Source: JBDTNL01 sp039933785 (GTDB taxonomy: Bacteria > Acidobacteriota > Thermoanaerobaculia > Multivoradales > JAGPDF01). From it: a stretch of DNA of 64,000 nt. Numbering within the stretch: the stretch's first letter is position 1; every line of letters begins with the position of its first letter. A program made the translations under genes and the position numbers. Shown here in pieces: positions 50,394 through 59,554 of the stretch. The stretch spans positions 62,001 to 126,000 of the forward strand of contig JBDTNL010000001.1 in the NCBI GenBank assembly GCA_039933785.1, in the 5' to 3' direction. The notes below the pieces were generated by a model that saw nothing but the letters and a program-made list of their open reading frames with translations, did no database searches and had not been told where the DNA came from.

Positions 50394-51989
50394 ATGAGTG
50401 GGACAACCAAATACGACGCCATCATCGTAGGCGCCGGCCACAACGGCCTGATCTGCGGCGCCTACCTCGCCAAGGCCGGCAAGAAAGTGCTCGTGCTCGA
50501 GCGGCGCCACCAAGTAGGCGGCGCCACCACGACGGAAGAGATTTTCCCGGGCTTCAAGTTCTCCTGCTGCTCCTACGTCGTCTCGCTGTTACGGCCGTGG
50601 ATCATTCGAGATCTAGATCTCCCGAGACACGGCTACGAGATCCTCCCGCTCGAAGAGACCTTCACCCCCTTCGAAGACGGCAGCTATCTCCTGCGCGACA
50701 CCGACCCGGAGCGCACCAAACGCGCCATCGCGAAGTTCTCGAAGCGCGACAGCGAGGTCTACAAACAGTTCGGCCAGAAAATGGCCGAGCTCGGCCGTCT
50801 CGTGAAGCCCATGATCGACGGCCTTGCCCCCGACCCGGTTTCGCGCAACCCCTTCGAGCTCGCGCGCCTGGGCAAATTCGCCAAGCACGTCAGAGGCCAA
50901 GGCGAAGAGTGGCTCATCGGCAACGTCAAGATGATGACCATGTCCGCCGTCGACTTCCTGAGCGAGTGGTTCGAGAGCGAACAGCTCATCGCTCCGATGT
51001 CGGTCTCCGGAATCATCGGCACCTTCCTCGGCGTCCGCTCGCCGGGAACGGCGTACGTGTTGCTCCACCACTACATGGGCGAAATCGACGGTTCCTACCG
51101 CGCGTGGGGCTTGCCCAAGGGCGGCACCGGCGCGATCGCGAACGCCATCGCGAGTTCCGCCCAAGAGCTCGGCGTCGAGATCCGAGTCAATGCACCGGTC
51201 GACCATCTCCTCTTGAAGAACGGCAGAACGAGTGGAGTCGTGTTGGAAAATGGCGACGAGATTCACGCCAAGACGGTGATCTCCGGCGTCGATCCCCACC
51301 GCACCTTCCTCGGCCTGGTCGGCGAGAAGAACCTCGACCCCGAATTCGCCAAGCAGGTGAAGCGGTTCAAGATGCGCGGCTCGAGCGGCAAGGTAAATCT
51401 GGCGCTCGACGCCCTGCCCGAGTTCAAGTGCCTGCCCGGCTTCGGCCCGCATATGCGCGGCGACATCACCATCGCGCCGTCGATCGAATACCTCGAGCGC
51501 GCCTACGACGACGCCAAGTACGGCGCCTTCTCCAAGCGCCCGTTCATGGACATCGTCATCCCGTCGCTCACCGACCCCACGGTCGCGCCGCCGGGCAAGC
51601 ACATCATGTCCATCTTCGTGCAATACGCGCCCTACAACTTGAAGGAGGGCGCCGCGGATTGGCCCAATCAACGCGAAGCCTTCGGCGACGCGGTGATCGA
51701 CACGCTGTCCGAGTACATGCCCAATTTGAAGAGCCGCATCCTGCATCGCCAGGTGCTGACCCCTTGGGACCTCGAGCAGATCTACGGCCTCACCGAGGGC
51801 AACATCTTCCACGGCGAGCTGTCGCTCGAGCAGCTCGCGTTCCTCCGGCCGGTCGCTGGGTGGAGCCGCTACAAGACGCCGATTCACGATCTGTGGATGT
51901 GCGCCTCCGGGACGCATCCGGGCGGCGGCATCATGGGCGCTCCGGGCGCGTTGTGCGCCAAGACGATGCTCGACGCGGGGGCGGTGTGA
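50394..51989 (+). CDS. PYROXD2-like FAD oxidoreductase (phytoene-desaturase superfamily), first copy
   Basis: 531 aa. N-terminal FAD site YDAIIVGAGHNGLICGAYLAKAG, then LERRHQVGGATTTEEIFPGFKFS, the pattern of the PYROXD2/carotenoid-desaturase-like group. C-terminal MCASGTHPGGGIMGAPGALCAK completes the FAD fold. The family acts on hydrophobic or amine substrates and is poorly characterised. Its stop overlaps the GTG start of the second copy (GTGA, 51986-51989), so the two are translated together and may form a heteromer. No carotenoid pathway gene is nearby, making a carotenoid role unlikely. Confidence 0.85.
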   Translation: MSGTTKYDAIIVGAGHNGLICGAYLAKAGKKVLVLERRHQVGGATTTEEIFPGFKFSCCSYVVSLLRPWIIRDLDLPRHGYEILPLEETFTPFEDGSYLLRDTDPERTKRAIAKFSKRDSEVYKQFGQKMAELGRLVKPMIDGLAPDPVSRNPFELARLGKFAKHVRGQGEEWLIGNVKMMTMSAVDFLSEWFESEQLIAPMSVSGIIGTFLGVRSPGTAYVLLHHYMGEIDGSYRAWGLPKGGTGAIANAIASSAQELGVEIRVNAPVDHLLLKNGRTSGVVLENGDEIHAKTVISGVDPHRTFLGLVGEKNLDPEFAKQVKRFKMRGSSGKVNLALDALPEFKCLPGFGPHMRGDITIAPSIEYLERAYDDAKYGAFSKRPFMDIVIPSLTDPTVAPPGKHIMSIFVQYAPYNLKEGAADWPNQREAFGDAVIDTLSEYMPNLKSRILHRQVLTPWDLEQIYGLTEGNIFHGELSLEQLAFLRPVAGWSRYKTPIHDLWMCASGTHPGGGIMGAPGALCAKTMLDAGAV

Positions 51990-53527
51990 GCGCCCGCTAC
52001 GACGTCCTCGTGATCGGCGGCGGCCAGAACGGCTTAGCCGCCGCGACCCGTCTCGCCTCGGCCGGCAAGAAAGTGGTCGTCCTCGAGCGCCGCGAGTCCC
52101 TCGGCGGTCTCTGCGGAGCGACTGAATTCCAGCCGGGTTTCACCGTCCCAGGCATTCTCCACGACACCGGCCTGCTCTCGCCCAAGGTGATCCAGACCCT
52201 CGGCCTCGGGCAGCACGGCCTGGAGCTGAGAGACGCGCCGCCGGTGTTTCTTGCCGAAGAAAAGGGTCCGGGCATTCTCCTCGAACGCGACGCCGCCAAG
52301 GCCGATCGCGAGCTCCGGCCCCGCTCCGCCCACGACGCCGATTCCTACGCGCGTTACCGCGCGTTTCTGTCTCGAATCCAGCCGCTGATCGAAAACGTCA
52401 TGACCACGCCGCCGCCCCCGCTGTCGCCCAGCGGCGTCGGCGACTTCTGGTCGCTGGCGAAGAAGGGCCTCAAGCTCTGGAGCCTCGGCCGCCGCGACAC
52501 GCTCGAGCTCATGCGCGTCGCGCCCATGTGCGTCGCCGATTTCCTGAACGAGCAGTTCCAGACGCCGCTGCTCGTCGAGGGCCTCGCCGCTCCGGCCGTT
52601 CTCTCCACTTGGTGCGGCCCCTGGTCTGCCGGCACCAACACCAACCTGCTCCTGGCCGAAGCCAACTCCGGCAAAGAAATCGTCGGCGGTCCGTCGGCGT
52701 TCATCCGCGCCCTCGAGAAGGCCGCCCGCGCCGCGGGCGCCGAGATCCGCACTGGAGCCGAAGTGGCGCGCATCCGCATCGAAACCGGAAAGGTGACAGG
52801 CGTAAGCCTCGCCTCCGGCGAGGAGCTGGACTGTGCAACCGTGCTCTCGACCTGCGACCCGAAGAAGACTTTCCTCGAGCTCATCGCCCCCGGCACCCTG
52901 CCGCTCCGCATCGAAGACGAATACCGCCGCATCCGCATGCGCGGTACCGCCGCCAAGCTCCATCTGGCGTTGAACGGCCCGCTGGAATTGGCCGCGCGCC
53001 CGGGTCAACAGTTCGAACACATCCGCATCGGCGGCGGGCACATCGACGACCTCGAGCGGGCGTTCGATCCGATCAAGTACCGCGAGCTCCCCAAGCGCCC
53101 TCATCTCGAGATCCGCGTCCCCACGGTCGCCGACAAGTCGCTCGCCGCAACCGGCCACCACGTGGCGTCGATCCTGGTGAGCTTCGTGCCGCACACCCTC
53201 GACGGCGGCTGGACCGAGGCGCGTCGCGCCGAGCTGCTCGAGTCCGCGCTCTCGACCCTCGAACGCCACGCCCCCGACGTGCGCAAGCGCATCTCGGGCC
53301 ACGAGCTCCTCACCCCCACCGACCTCGAGGCGCAGTACGCGCTGACCGGCGGACAGTTGCAGCATGGGGAAATGGCGCTCGATCAGATGCTGGTCATGCG
53401 CCCGACGCCGAGCGCGGCCGGGTATCTGTCCTCGATCCCTGGGCTGGTGCTGGCGGGGAGCGGATCGCATGGCGGCGGCGGAGTCGGCGCCGGTGCTGGA
53501 GTGCTCGGCGCATCTGCAGTGTCCTGA
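51986..53527 (+). CDS. PYROXD2-like FAD oxidoreductase, second copy
   Basis: 513 aa, GTG start overlapping the previous stop. FAD site YDVLVIGGGQNGLAAATRLASAG and LERRESLGGLCGATEFQPGF; C-terminal GSGSHGGGGVGAGAGVLGA. Similar in layout to the first copy but clearly diverged (for example the first has a CCSYVVSLLRPW segment which is replaced here by ILHDTGLLSPKV). Two distinct members in one operon suggest different substrates in sequence or a heterodimer. It ends 4 bases before the proposed GTG of the TIMP-like gene. Confidence 0.85.
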   Translation: MSARYDVLVIGGGQNGLAAATRLASAGKKVVVLERRESLGGLCGATEFQPGFTVPGILHDTGLLSPKVIQTLGLGQHGLELRDAPPVFLAEEKGPGILLERDAAKADRELRPRSAHDADSYARYRAFLSRIQPLIENVMTTPPPPLSPSGVGDFWSLAKKGLKLWSLGRRDTLELMRVAPMCVADFLNEQFQTPLLVEGLAAPAVLSTWCGPWSAGTNTNLLLAEANSGKEIVGGPSAFIRALEKAARAAGAEIRTGAEVARIRIETGKVTGVSLASGEELDCATVLSTCDPKKTFLELIAPGTLPLRIEDEYRRIRMRGTAAKLHLALNGPLELAARPGQQFEHIRIGGGHIDDLERAFDPIKYRELPKRPHLEIRVPTVADKSLAATGHHVASILVSFVPHTLDGGWTEARRAELLESALSTLERHAPDVRKRISGHELLTPTDLEAQYALTGGQLQHGEMALDQMLVMRPTPSAAGYLSSIPGLVLAGSGSHGGGGVGAGAGVLGASAVS

Positions 53528-53531
53528 AGCC

Positions 53532-54287
53532 GTGCACCAGAGGCGCGCACGCGGGCGTTGGCTGCCATCTGACCTCGACGTCTGCGTGGCGCTGCTGATC
53601 CTCGGCCTCCTCGCTCCGCACGCTTCCGACGCCCAAGCTTGCGAGTGCGGCAAACAGCTCTCGATCGCGGACGGCCTGTCTCAGGCGGATGCGGTCTTCG
53701 TCGGCCGGGTCGTGGACCTCTGGCCGGTCGGAGTGAAGGGCAATCACCAGATCATCCCCGGCCTGCGCGTCTCGTTCCGAGTGAAAGAACGATTCAAAGG
53801 TGACCCCGCTACCGCTGCCGTGACGGTGCTTGGACCCTGTGCGTTCAGGTTCGAGCGCGACCAGTCGTATCTGGTGTTCGCAGAGCGCGACTTCACGGGA
53901 GATCTCTCGGCGCCGACTTGCCTGCCAACCGTCGATCTGTGTGGCTTGCCGTTGTCTGGTGAGACTCGCCGTGCCCTCGGAGCTCCGCTCGCGGCAACGT
54001 TCGAACCACCGGACCGGCCCGGACCGCCGGAATCGCGCGGGCACCGCATGGCGCGCCGCGCTGCCTTGGTCGGGATCATGTCGAGGATCCAACTGAGTGA
54101 CACTTGGGATCGATGGGCCGGGTCCGAGCACGGGCCGGAGACGCAACTCGCGGCCGGCGTGACGTTGGGCGGCGTGCTCGGGTGGCTCCTCGTCCAACTT
54201 CGCAGACGACGTTTCACGAGGGTCGCATGGCTCGCTCTTGGGACCCCGGGTCTCCTGGCCTTGGGGTTTTTCGTCTGGATGTCCTAG
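53532..54287 (+). CDS. Secreted TIMP/NTR-like protein with C-terminal membrane helices
   Basis: About 251 aa. GTG 53532 gives a good signal peptide: basic n-region (HQRRARGRW), hydrophobic core (VCVALLILGLLAP) and a cut site at DAQA, leaving a mature protein that starts Cys-Glu-Cys. A TIMP/netrin-like OB-fold domain follows (about 37-160; QADAVFVGRVVDL, VSFRVKERFKG, three more cysteines). Two hydrophobic segments near the end (about 203-225, 230-250) could anchor it. Tissue-inhibitor folds bind proteases; no partner is known here. Start choice is moderately supported; an ATG at 53469 overlaps the previous gene. Confidence 0.65.
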   Translation: MHQRRARGRWLPSDLDVCVALLILGLLAPHASDAQACECGKQLSIADGLSQADAVFVGRVVDLWPVGVKGNHQIIPGLRVSFRVKERFKGDPATAAVTVLGPCAFRFERDQSYLVFAERDFTGDLSAPTCLPTVDLCGLPLSGETRRALGAPLAATFEPPDRPGPPESRGHRMARRAALVGIMSRIQLSDTWDRWAGSEHGPETQLAAGVTLGGVLGWLLVQLRRRRFTRVAWLALGTPGLLALGFFVWMS

Positions 54288-54349
54288 TGGACGTTCTCGG
54301 TTCCCTGGCTCGCAGATCTCGCTCGCTGACTCGGTCGAGCGCCCTTGCT

Positions 54350-55093
54350 GTGACGAAAGCAACTGACCCATCGCGACCGCAAGCCGGCCGCTTCCTCACC
54401 GCGCGATGGGTGCATCTCGCGATGGCGAACTACGAGATTGACCCCGCAGTGCTCGAGCCCCTGGTGCCGCGCGGGACCGAGATCGATCTGTGGCACGGCC
54501 GGTGTTTTGTCAGCGTCGTCGGGTTCCAGTTCTTGAACACGCGAGTACTCGGCGTCGCGGTTCCCTTCCACCGCAATTTCGAGGAAGTGAACCTTCGCTT
54601 CTACGTCCGCCGCCTCGTCGAGGGTGGTGTGCGGCGTGGCGTCGTTTTCGTGAAGGAGGTCGTCCCACGGCGTGTCCTCGCCTGGGTGGCCAACGCGCTC
54701 TACAACGAGAAATATGTCGCGCTTCCGATGTCTTGCGAGGACCACGCGATGGACGCCTCGCGGCGCCTGGTCTACGGGTGGAGACTCGACGGCCGGTGGT
54801 GCCGCCTCGGGATGACGCTCGCCGGCGAGGCTTCACTTCCGGAGGAGGCATCCGAGGAGGCGTTCATTACCGAGCACTACTGGGGATACACGGGGCAGCG
54901 CGACGGCTCGACGCTGGAGTACCGAGTCGAGCACCCACGCTGGAAGGTCTGGCGAGCGGTCGATACGGAGCTCGTGTGCGACGTCGCGGCGCTGTATGGA
55001 GAACGCTTCGCGCCGTGTCTGAGTGCGCGGCCCTCCTCGAGCTTCGTCGCCGACGGCTCCGCAATCGTCGTACGGCGCGGGATGGGTCTGTAG
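54350..55093 (+). CDS. DUF2071 (YqjF-like) protein
   Basis: 247 aa. Start GTG 54350 gives the family's usual opening (FLTARWVHLAMANYEIDPAVLEPLVPRG). Also present are DLWHGRCFVSVVGFQFLNTRVLG, HRNFEEVNLRFYVRR and VVFVKEVVPRRVLAWVANALYNE, all characteristic. The family is uncharacterised and has a predicted acetoacetate-decarboxylase-like beta fold. No nearby gene explains its role. No good Shine-Dalgarno is seen. Confidence 0.85.
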   Translation: MTKATDPSRPQAGRFLTARWVHLAMANYEIDPAVLEPLVPRGTEIDLWHGRCFVSVVGFQFLNTRVLGVAVPFHRNFEEVNLRFYVRRLVEGGVRRGVVFVKEVVPRRVLAWVANALYNEKYVALPMSCEDHAMDASRRLVYGWRLDGRWCRLGMTLAGEASLPEEASEEAFITEHYWGYTGQRDGSTLEYRVEHPRWKVWRAVDTELVCDVAALYGERFAPCLSARPSSSFVADGSAIVVRRGMGL

Positions 55094-55131
55094 GGAGAGC
55101 CAATCGCGGGAAAATCGTCCATGATCCAGCC

Positions 55132-56267
55132 ATGACCGACGTCGCCGACCTCGCTGGAGACCGTGGAGAGCCCACGACCTGCTGCATCGTCGGCGGAGGA
55201 CCGGCTGGGATCATGCTCGGCTTTCTCCTCGCTCGCGCCGGCGTCGAGGTCGAAGTGCTCGAAAAGCACGCGGATTTCCTGCGCGACTTTCGCGGTGACA
55301 CCGTGCACCCCTCGACACTCGAGCTGCTGTTTGAGCTCGGCCTGCTCGACCAATTCCTCGCGCTGCCGCACCAGGAGCTCTCGCGATTGCAGGTCGCGAT
55401 CGGCGACCGGACGTACGACGGCCCCGACTTCGCTCATCTCAAGACGCGCTGCAAGTTCATCGCCCTCATGCCGCAGTGGGACTTCCTCGATTTTCTCGCC
55501 AGGCAAGGCAGGCGCTATCCAAACTTCCACCTACGCATGAGCACGGAGGTTACTGACCTCCTCGAGGAGGGTGGCCGCGTGGTCGGAGTGCGCGCGCGGA
55601 CGGAGCAGGGCGAGCTCTCGCTTCGCGCCGACCTCGTCGTGGCAACAGATGGCCGGCACTCGACCGTCCGCGAGCGGGCGGGGCTCGAGCGGCGCGACTT
55701 CGGCGTCCCGATCGACGCTCTCTGGTACCGGCTAACCAAGCGCACCGACGAGCCTTCGGCGGTGCTCGGCCGCATGCGCAACGGCAGGCTCATGGTCACC
55801 ATCGACCGCGGGGACTATTTCCAGTGCGGGTCGATCATCCCCAAGGGGGCCTTCGACCGCATCCGGAGCGAGGGCCTCGATGCCTTCCGCGCCGGCATCG
55901 TGGGCACCGCCCCGGCCTGCTCTGCATCGGCGACGCGGCCCACGCCATGTCGCCCGCCGGAGGGGTCGGCATCAACCTCGCCGTGCAGGACGCCGTGGCC
56001 ACCGCCAACCTGCTCGCCGACAAGCCCCGTCGGCGAACGGTCACCGAGGAAGACCTCGCCGCCGTCCAGCACCGGCGCGAAATGCCAGCGCGGCGAATCC
56101 AGGCGGGGCAGGTCTTCATCCATCGGCGCATGTTCGGCCCGCGCGGCGAGCCCTTCCCGCTCTCGTGGCTGACGCGCAAGCTGATCGGCCTGCTCTCGCC
56201 TCTGCTGCGCCGCGCCGCCGCGCGTTTCGTCGGCGTCGGCTTCCGGCCTGAGCACATCGGGAGCTGA
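55132..56267 (+). pseudogene. FAD-dependent aromatic-monooxygenase-like gene broken by an internal deletion/frameshift
   Basis: Frame 1 from ATG 55132 encodes the N-terminal part of a p-hydroxybenzoate-hydroxylase-type enzyme: CCIVGGGPAGIMLGFLLARAG, DFRGDTVHPSTLELL, and DLVVATDGRHSTVRERAGL. Near 55910, after DAFRAGIVGTAP, the frame turns to nonsense, while the next frame resumes with LLCIGDAAHAMSPAGGVGINLAVQDA and runs to 56267. Homologues have about 30 residues between these parts (the segment ending in RP before GLLCIGDAAH), so a deletion that is not a multiple of three explains the break better than a simple indel. It is non-functional unless this is an assembly error. Confidence 0.8.
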
Positions 56268-56430
56268 GAGTTCGACGAGTCGTGACCGCGGCCGCCGCGA
56301 TCCGCGAGAGAGAACCCAATGCAGCGAGGTGTCAGGCGTTTCGGGCAGCGGTAGCCGCCGCGTCGCGTGAGCCCCTTTGCCTCCCTTTTGCGCGTATCAG
56401 CACAAGGACAACCAAAAGGAGCTCACTCCC

Positions 56431-57552
56431 ATGCGCCGACTATTCACGACCGCTGCTCTCGCCCTAGTGTGGATCCTTCTGCCCGCCGCGGCAGCCCAGG
56501 CCCTCGCCGTCCCCCAGCAGACCTCCCCCGCCGACGGCGCGACCATCACCAACTGGCGCAACATCAACTTCACCTGGAACCTGGTCACCGGCGCTCCCAA
56601 GTACGGCATCGAGATCCAGGCCTTCAACTTGAGCAACAGTACCTGGGCGGACGTAAAGCTGTTCCACGGGATCGACGCGCAGGCCAGCCGGTACACCTAC
56701 GGCAACTTCACCACCAGTGACTATGGCCGCTGGCGGGTGCGTTCCGAGGGCGCCTCGAACAACACCTCGTGGAGCGGCTGGCGTCTGTTCCAGTTCGATC
56801 CCGGGATCAGCACGGTGAAGCAGCCGGCCAAGGTCACCGAGGTCAGCAAAGCCGTCGCACTGGGCGCCTTGGCTCAGGTGCAAGCGCGGGTGGTTTGCCC
56901 CGCCGGTACGATTGTCGTCGGGGGTGGCTGGAGGAGCGGCTCTAACGACTCGGTCTTCACCTCGTCGAGCGTGCAAATCCTCGACGCCTGGATGGTGACG
57001 TTCCAGAACCTGACCAACGGCACACGCAACGTCACTGCCTACGCGGAGTGTCTGCAGGGAGCGAGCGGCTACTCCTTCGACATCCTGACTCACTCCAACC
57101 CTCCGCCGGGTCAGGTCGGCGCGCCCCAGGCGACCTGCAACAAGGGCGTGCTGAGCGGCGGTGGCTTCATCACGACCAGCACGGACAATCTCCCGTTTAG
57201 CGTGTCGCCCTTCTCCCCGACGGGGTGGTACGTCGACACGCTCAACACCAGCGGCTCGGCCACGGGGTCGGTCTTCGCCGAGGCGGTTTGCCTGGTCGGC
57301 AGTGGCGCCACGGTCACTCTTGCTCTCGGGACGATGCACACTCTCTCGGGGTTCTCCAGTATCAACGTTGCCACCGCCTGCGCCAGCACCAAGGTCGCGC
57401 TCGGCGGCGGCTGGAGCGCCATTCACGACGGTGCTGCGGCGACGAGCTTCAGGCGATCGGGGAACGGCTGGCGGGCGGGAGTCGAGGACCTCGGCTTCAA
57501 TCCCATCGGAAACAACGCCTCGGTGTATGCCCTCTGCGCCAAGTTCAACTGA
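56431..57552 (+). CDS. Secreted protein with an Ig/fibronectin-like domain and three Cys-bounded repeats
   Basis: 373 aa. AAGGAG lies about 10 bases before ATG 56431. Signal peptide MRRLFTTAALALVWILLPAA with a cut near ALA. Residues about 30-125 are fibronectin-III or Ig-like (TSPADGATITNWRNINFTW, WRVRSEG). Three repeats of about 80 residues follow, each with a Cys, then GGG(W/F), a Trp-x-(V/A) strand, and a second Cys about 51 residues on: Cys156/207, 236/287, 317/369. No family is recognised with certainty; it looks like a surface or extracellular binding protein. Confidence 0.75.
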   Translation: MRRLFTTAALALVWILLPAAAAQALAVPQQTSPADGATITNWRNINFTWNLVTGAPKYGIEIQAFNLSNSTWADVKLFHGIDAQASRYTYGNFTTSDYGRWRVRSEGASNNTSWSGWRLFQFDPGISTVKQPAKVTEVSKAVALGALAQVQARVVCPAGTIVVGGGWRSGSNDSVFTSSSVQILDAWMVTFQNLTNGTRNVTAYAECLQGASGYSFDILTHSNPPPGQVGAPQATCNKGVLSGGGFITTSTDNLPFSVSPFSPTGWYVDTLNTSGSATGSVFAEAVCLVGSGATVTLALGTMHTLSGFSSINVATACASTKVALGGGWSAIHDGAAATSFRRSGNGWRAGVEDLGFNPIGNNASVYALCAKFN

Positions 57553-57671
57553 GGGCGCGCGAGAGATGGCGGGGTAGGATCTTGGGTCAGGGAATCGGTT
57601 GACGACCGGCTGACGTTCCGATGGAACGAACTGCTACGGCAACGTGACCCTCGACCCAGGAGGTAGTCGCC

Positions 57672-59525
57672 ATGGATGCTCGCCGTCTTTGGATCCCTCA
57701 ATCCTTGCTGCTCCTCGTGATCGCGAGTTCACTCGCCGCGGCGCCTACGCCGAGCGCACCGGCAGCGAAGCTCTCGCCGCCCGCCGCGCAGGAGCCGTTC
57801 GATGCCTTCGTCGACAACCTCGTCGCCGACTGGCTCCGCGCTGACCCGATGTCGGCGACGTCGTCGCAGTACTTTTCCGGCGCCGAGCAGGATGCACTCG
57901 ATCGCAAGCTGAACGCCAAGGACCCCGGCGGTACTCCTCTCGATGCGAAGGAGCGGCAGGCGCGGACCGAGCGTGCGCTCGCAGCACTCGTGCGGCTGAA
58001 GGCGTACTCGACGAGCGAGCTCTCGCCGGTGCAGCGGGTGTCTCGGGCGATGCTGGTGTGGAAGCTCGACGACATCCTGCGCCAGACGGAGTTCGCGGAT
58101 CATCGGTTCGTGTTCGACCAGTTCCGCGGGCTGCAAGTCGGTCTGGTGAATTTTCTCAGCCAGACGCATCCGGTGCGCAATGCACGCGACATCGAAAATT
58201 ATCTCGTACGGTTGGCGCAGGTTGCACCGGCGCTCGACCTGGGGATCGCCGCGGCGAAGGTGCGCGCGGCCGCGGGCGTCGTGCCGCCGAAGTTCATTCT
58301 CAAGTCGACCCTGGACGGCATCGACCGCTTCCTCGGCGCCGAGCCGGCGAAGAACGTGCTCGTGGCCGCGCTCGACGAGCGGGCGGCGAAGGTCGACAAG
58401 CTCTCGGCCGAATCTCGTGCCGCGTCCGTCGCCGCCGCGACGAAGATCGTCGGCGCCGAGATCATCCCCGCCTTCGGGCGCGTTCGCACGCTGCTCACCG
58501 ACCAGATGAAGACGGCGACCGATGACGCTGGGCTTTGGAGTCAGCCGCACGGCGCGGAGGCCTATGCGGCGGCGTTGGCCTCGAACACGACAACCGACCT
58601 CACGCCGGATCAGATCCATGAGCTCGGCCTCAAGGAGGTGGCGCGCATCGAGGGCGAGATGAACGTATTGCTCCGTCAGATCGGATACACCGAGGGCACG
58701 GTCAAGGCGCGCTACGAGAAGCTCGACGCCGATTCGCAGCCGCCGGCGGAACCGGATCCGCGGTCGGCGTTGTTGGCGCGGTACGAGGACATTCTGCGCG
58801 ATGCCGAGAAGCGCGCGGCGCTCGCCTTCGATGTGCGGCCAAAGGCTCCGGTGGTGGTGAAGCGGGAGCCGCCGTTCACCGAGAAGGGCGCGGCGGCGCA
58901 CTACACTGCGCCGGCGCCGGACGGCACGCGGCCCGGGATCTTCTGGGCGCCGTTGCCGGGCCCGGAATACAAGGTCAACTCGATGCGTACGCTGGTGTAC
59001 CACGAGGGCGTGCCGGGGCATCACTTCCAGATCACGCTGCAGCAGGAGCTGCCGGAGATTCCGCGCTTCCGGCAGCGCGGCGCGCTCGGTGGCATCTCGG
59101 CGTTCTCGGAGGGCTGGGCGCTCTACACCGAGCAGCTCGCGGCCGAGCTCGGGTGGTATGACGGCGACGGTGTCCCTGATGTCAGGGGCCACCTCGGACA
59201 GCTCAGCGCGGAGCTCTTCCGGGCCCGCCGCCTGGTGGTCGACACCGGCCTCCATGCCAAGCACTGGACGCGCCAGCAGGCGATCGACTATGGCATTCCG
59301 CCGGAAGAGGTCGAGCGCTACGTCGTCATGCCTGGGCAGGCGTGCTCGTACAAGATCGGCATGCTGAAGATTCTCGAGCTTCGCGCCAAGGCCGAGCGCG
59401 AGCTCGGAGCCAGGTTCTCGTTGAAGGAGTTCCACAACGTGGTTCTTCGTACCGGATCGGTGCCACTCGACGTGCTCGCGGGGGTGGTAGACGAGTGGAT
59501 CGCGAAGAGCAAGACAGCGGCATGA
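57672..59525 (+). CDS. Secreted DUF885 family protein, probable metallopeptidase
   Basis: 617 aa. Perfect AGGAGG at 57658 and a signal peptide (SLLLLVIASSLAAAP). The family hallmark is YHEGVPGHHFQ (about residue 445), an HExxH-like zinc site, together with SEGWALYTEQLAAELGWY and MPGQACSYKIG near the C-terminus. DUF885 proteins are related to zinc peptidases of the M2/M3 type. Located outside the cytoplasm with the M28 peptidases encoded in this region, a role in peptide scavenging is inferred. Confidence 0.88.
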   Translation: MDARRLWIPQSLLLLVIASSLAAAPTPSAPAAKLSPPAAQEPFDAFVDNLVADWLRADPMSATSSQYFSGAEQDALDRKLNAKDPGGTPLDAKERQARTERALAALVRLKAYSTSELSPVQRVSRAMLVWKLDDILRQTEFADHRFVFDQFRGLQVGLVNFLSQTHPVRNARDIENYLVRLAQVAPALDLGIAAAKVRAAAGVVPPKFILKSTLDGIDRFLGAEPAKNVLVAALDERAAKVDKLSAESRAASVAAATKIVGAEIIPAFGRVRTLLTDQMKTATDDAGLWSQPHGAEAYAAALASNTTTDLTPDQIHELGLKEVARIEGEMNVLLRQIGYTEGTVKARYEKLDADSQPPAEPDPRSALLARYEDILRDAEKRAALAFDVRPKAPVVVKREPPFTEKGAAAHYTAPAPDGTRPGIFWAPLPGPEYKVNSMRTLVYHEGVPGHHFQITLQQELPEIPRFRQRGALGGISAFSEGWALYTEQLAAELGWYDGDGVPDVRGHLGQLSAELFRARRLVVDTGLHAKHWTRQQAIDYGIPPEEVERYVVMPGQACSYKIGMLKILELRAKAERELGARFSLKEFHNVVLRTGSVPLDVLAGVVDEWIAKSKTAA

Positions 59526-59554
59526 GCGGCATGTGGACCTGAGAGGCAAAGTCC

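Noticed and set aside
50597..51985. Extension of the second FAD enzyme upstream to 50597
   Set aside because: The added 463 residues are a frame shadow of the first FAD enzyme; the true FAD site begins just after GTG 51986.
50394..53527. Carotenoid biosynthesis locus suggested by phytoene-desaturase-like proteins
   Set aside because: No phytoene synthase, cyclase or prenyltransferase nearby; the sequences resemble PYROXD2 more than CrtI, and the neighbours are a Rieske and a GcvT-like gene.
57599..57630. Promoter starting with TTGACG plus a GTTCC/GGAAC hairpin before the DUF885 gene
   Set aside because: No acceptable -10 at 16-18 bases from TTGACG; the hairpin is only 5 bp with no T-run.
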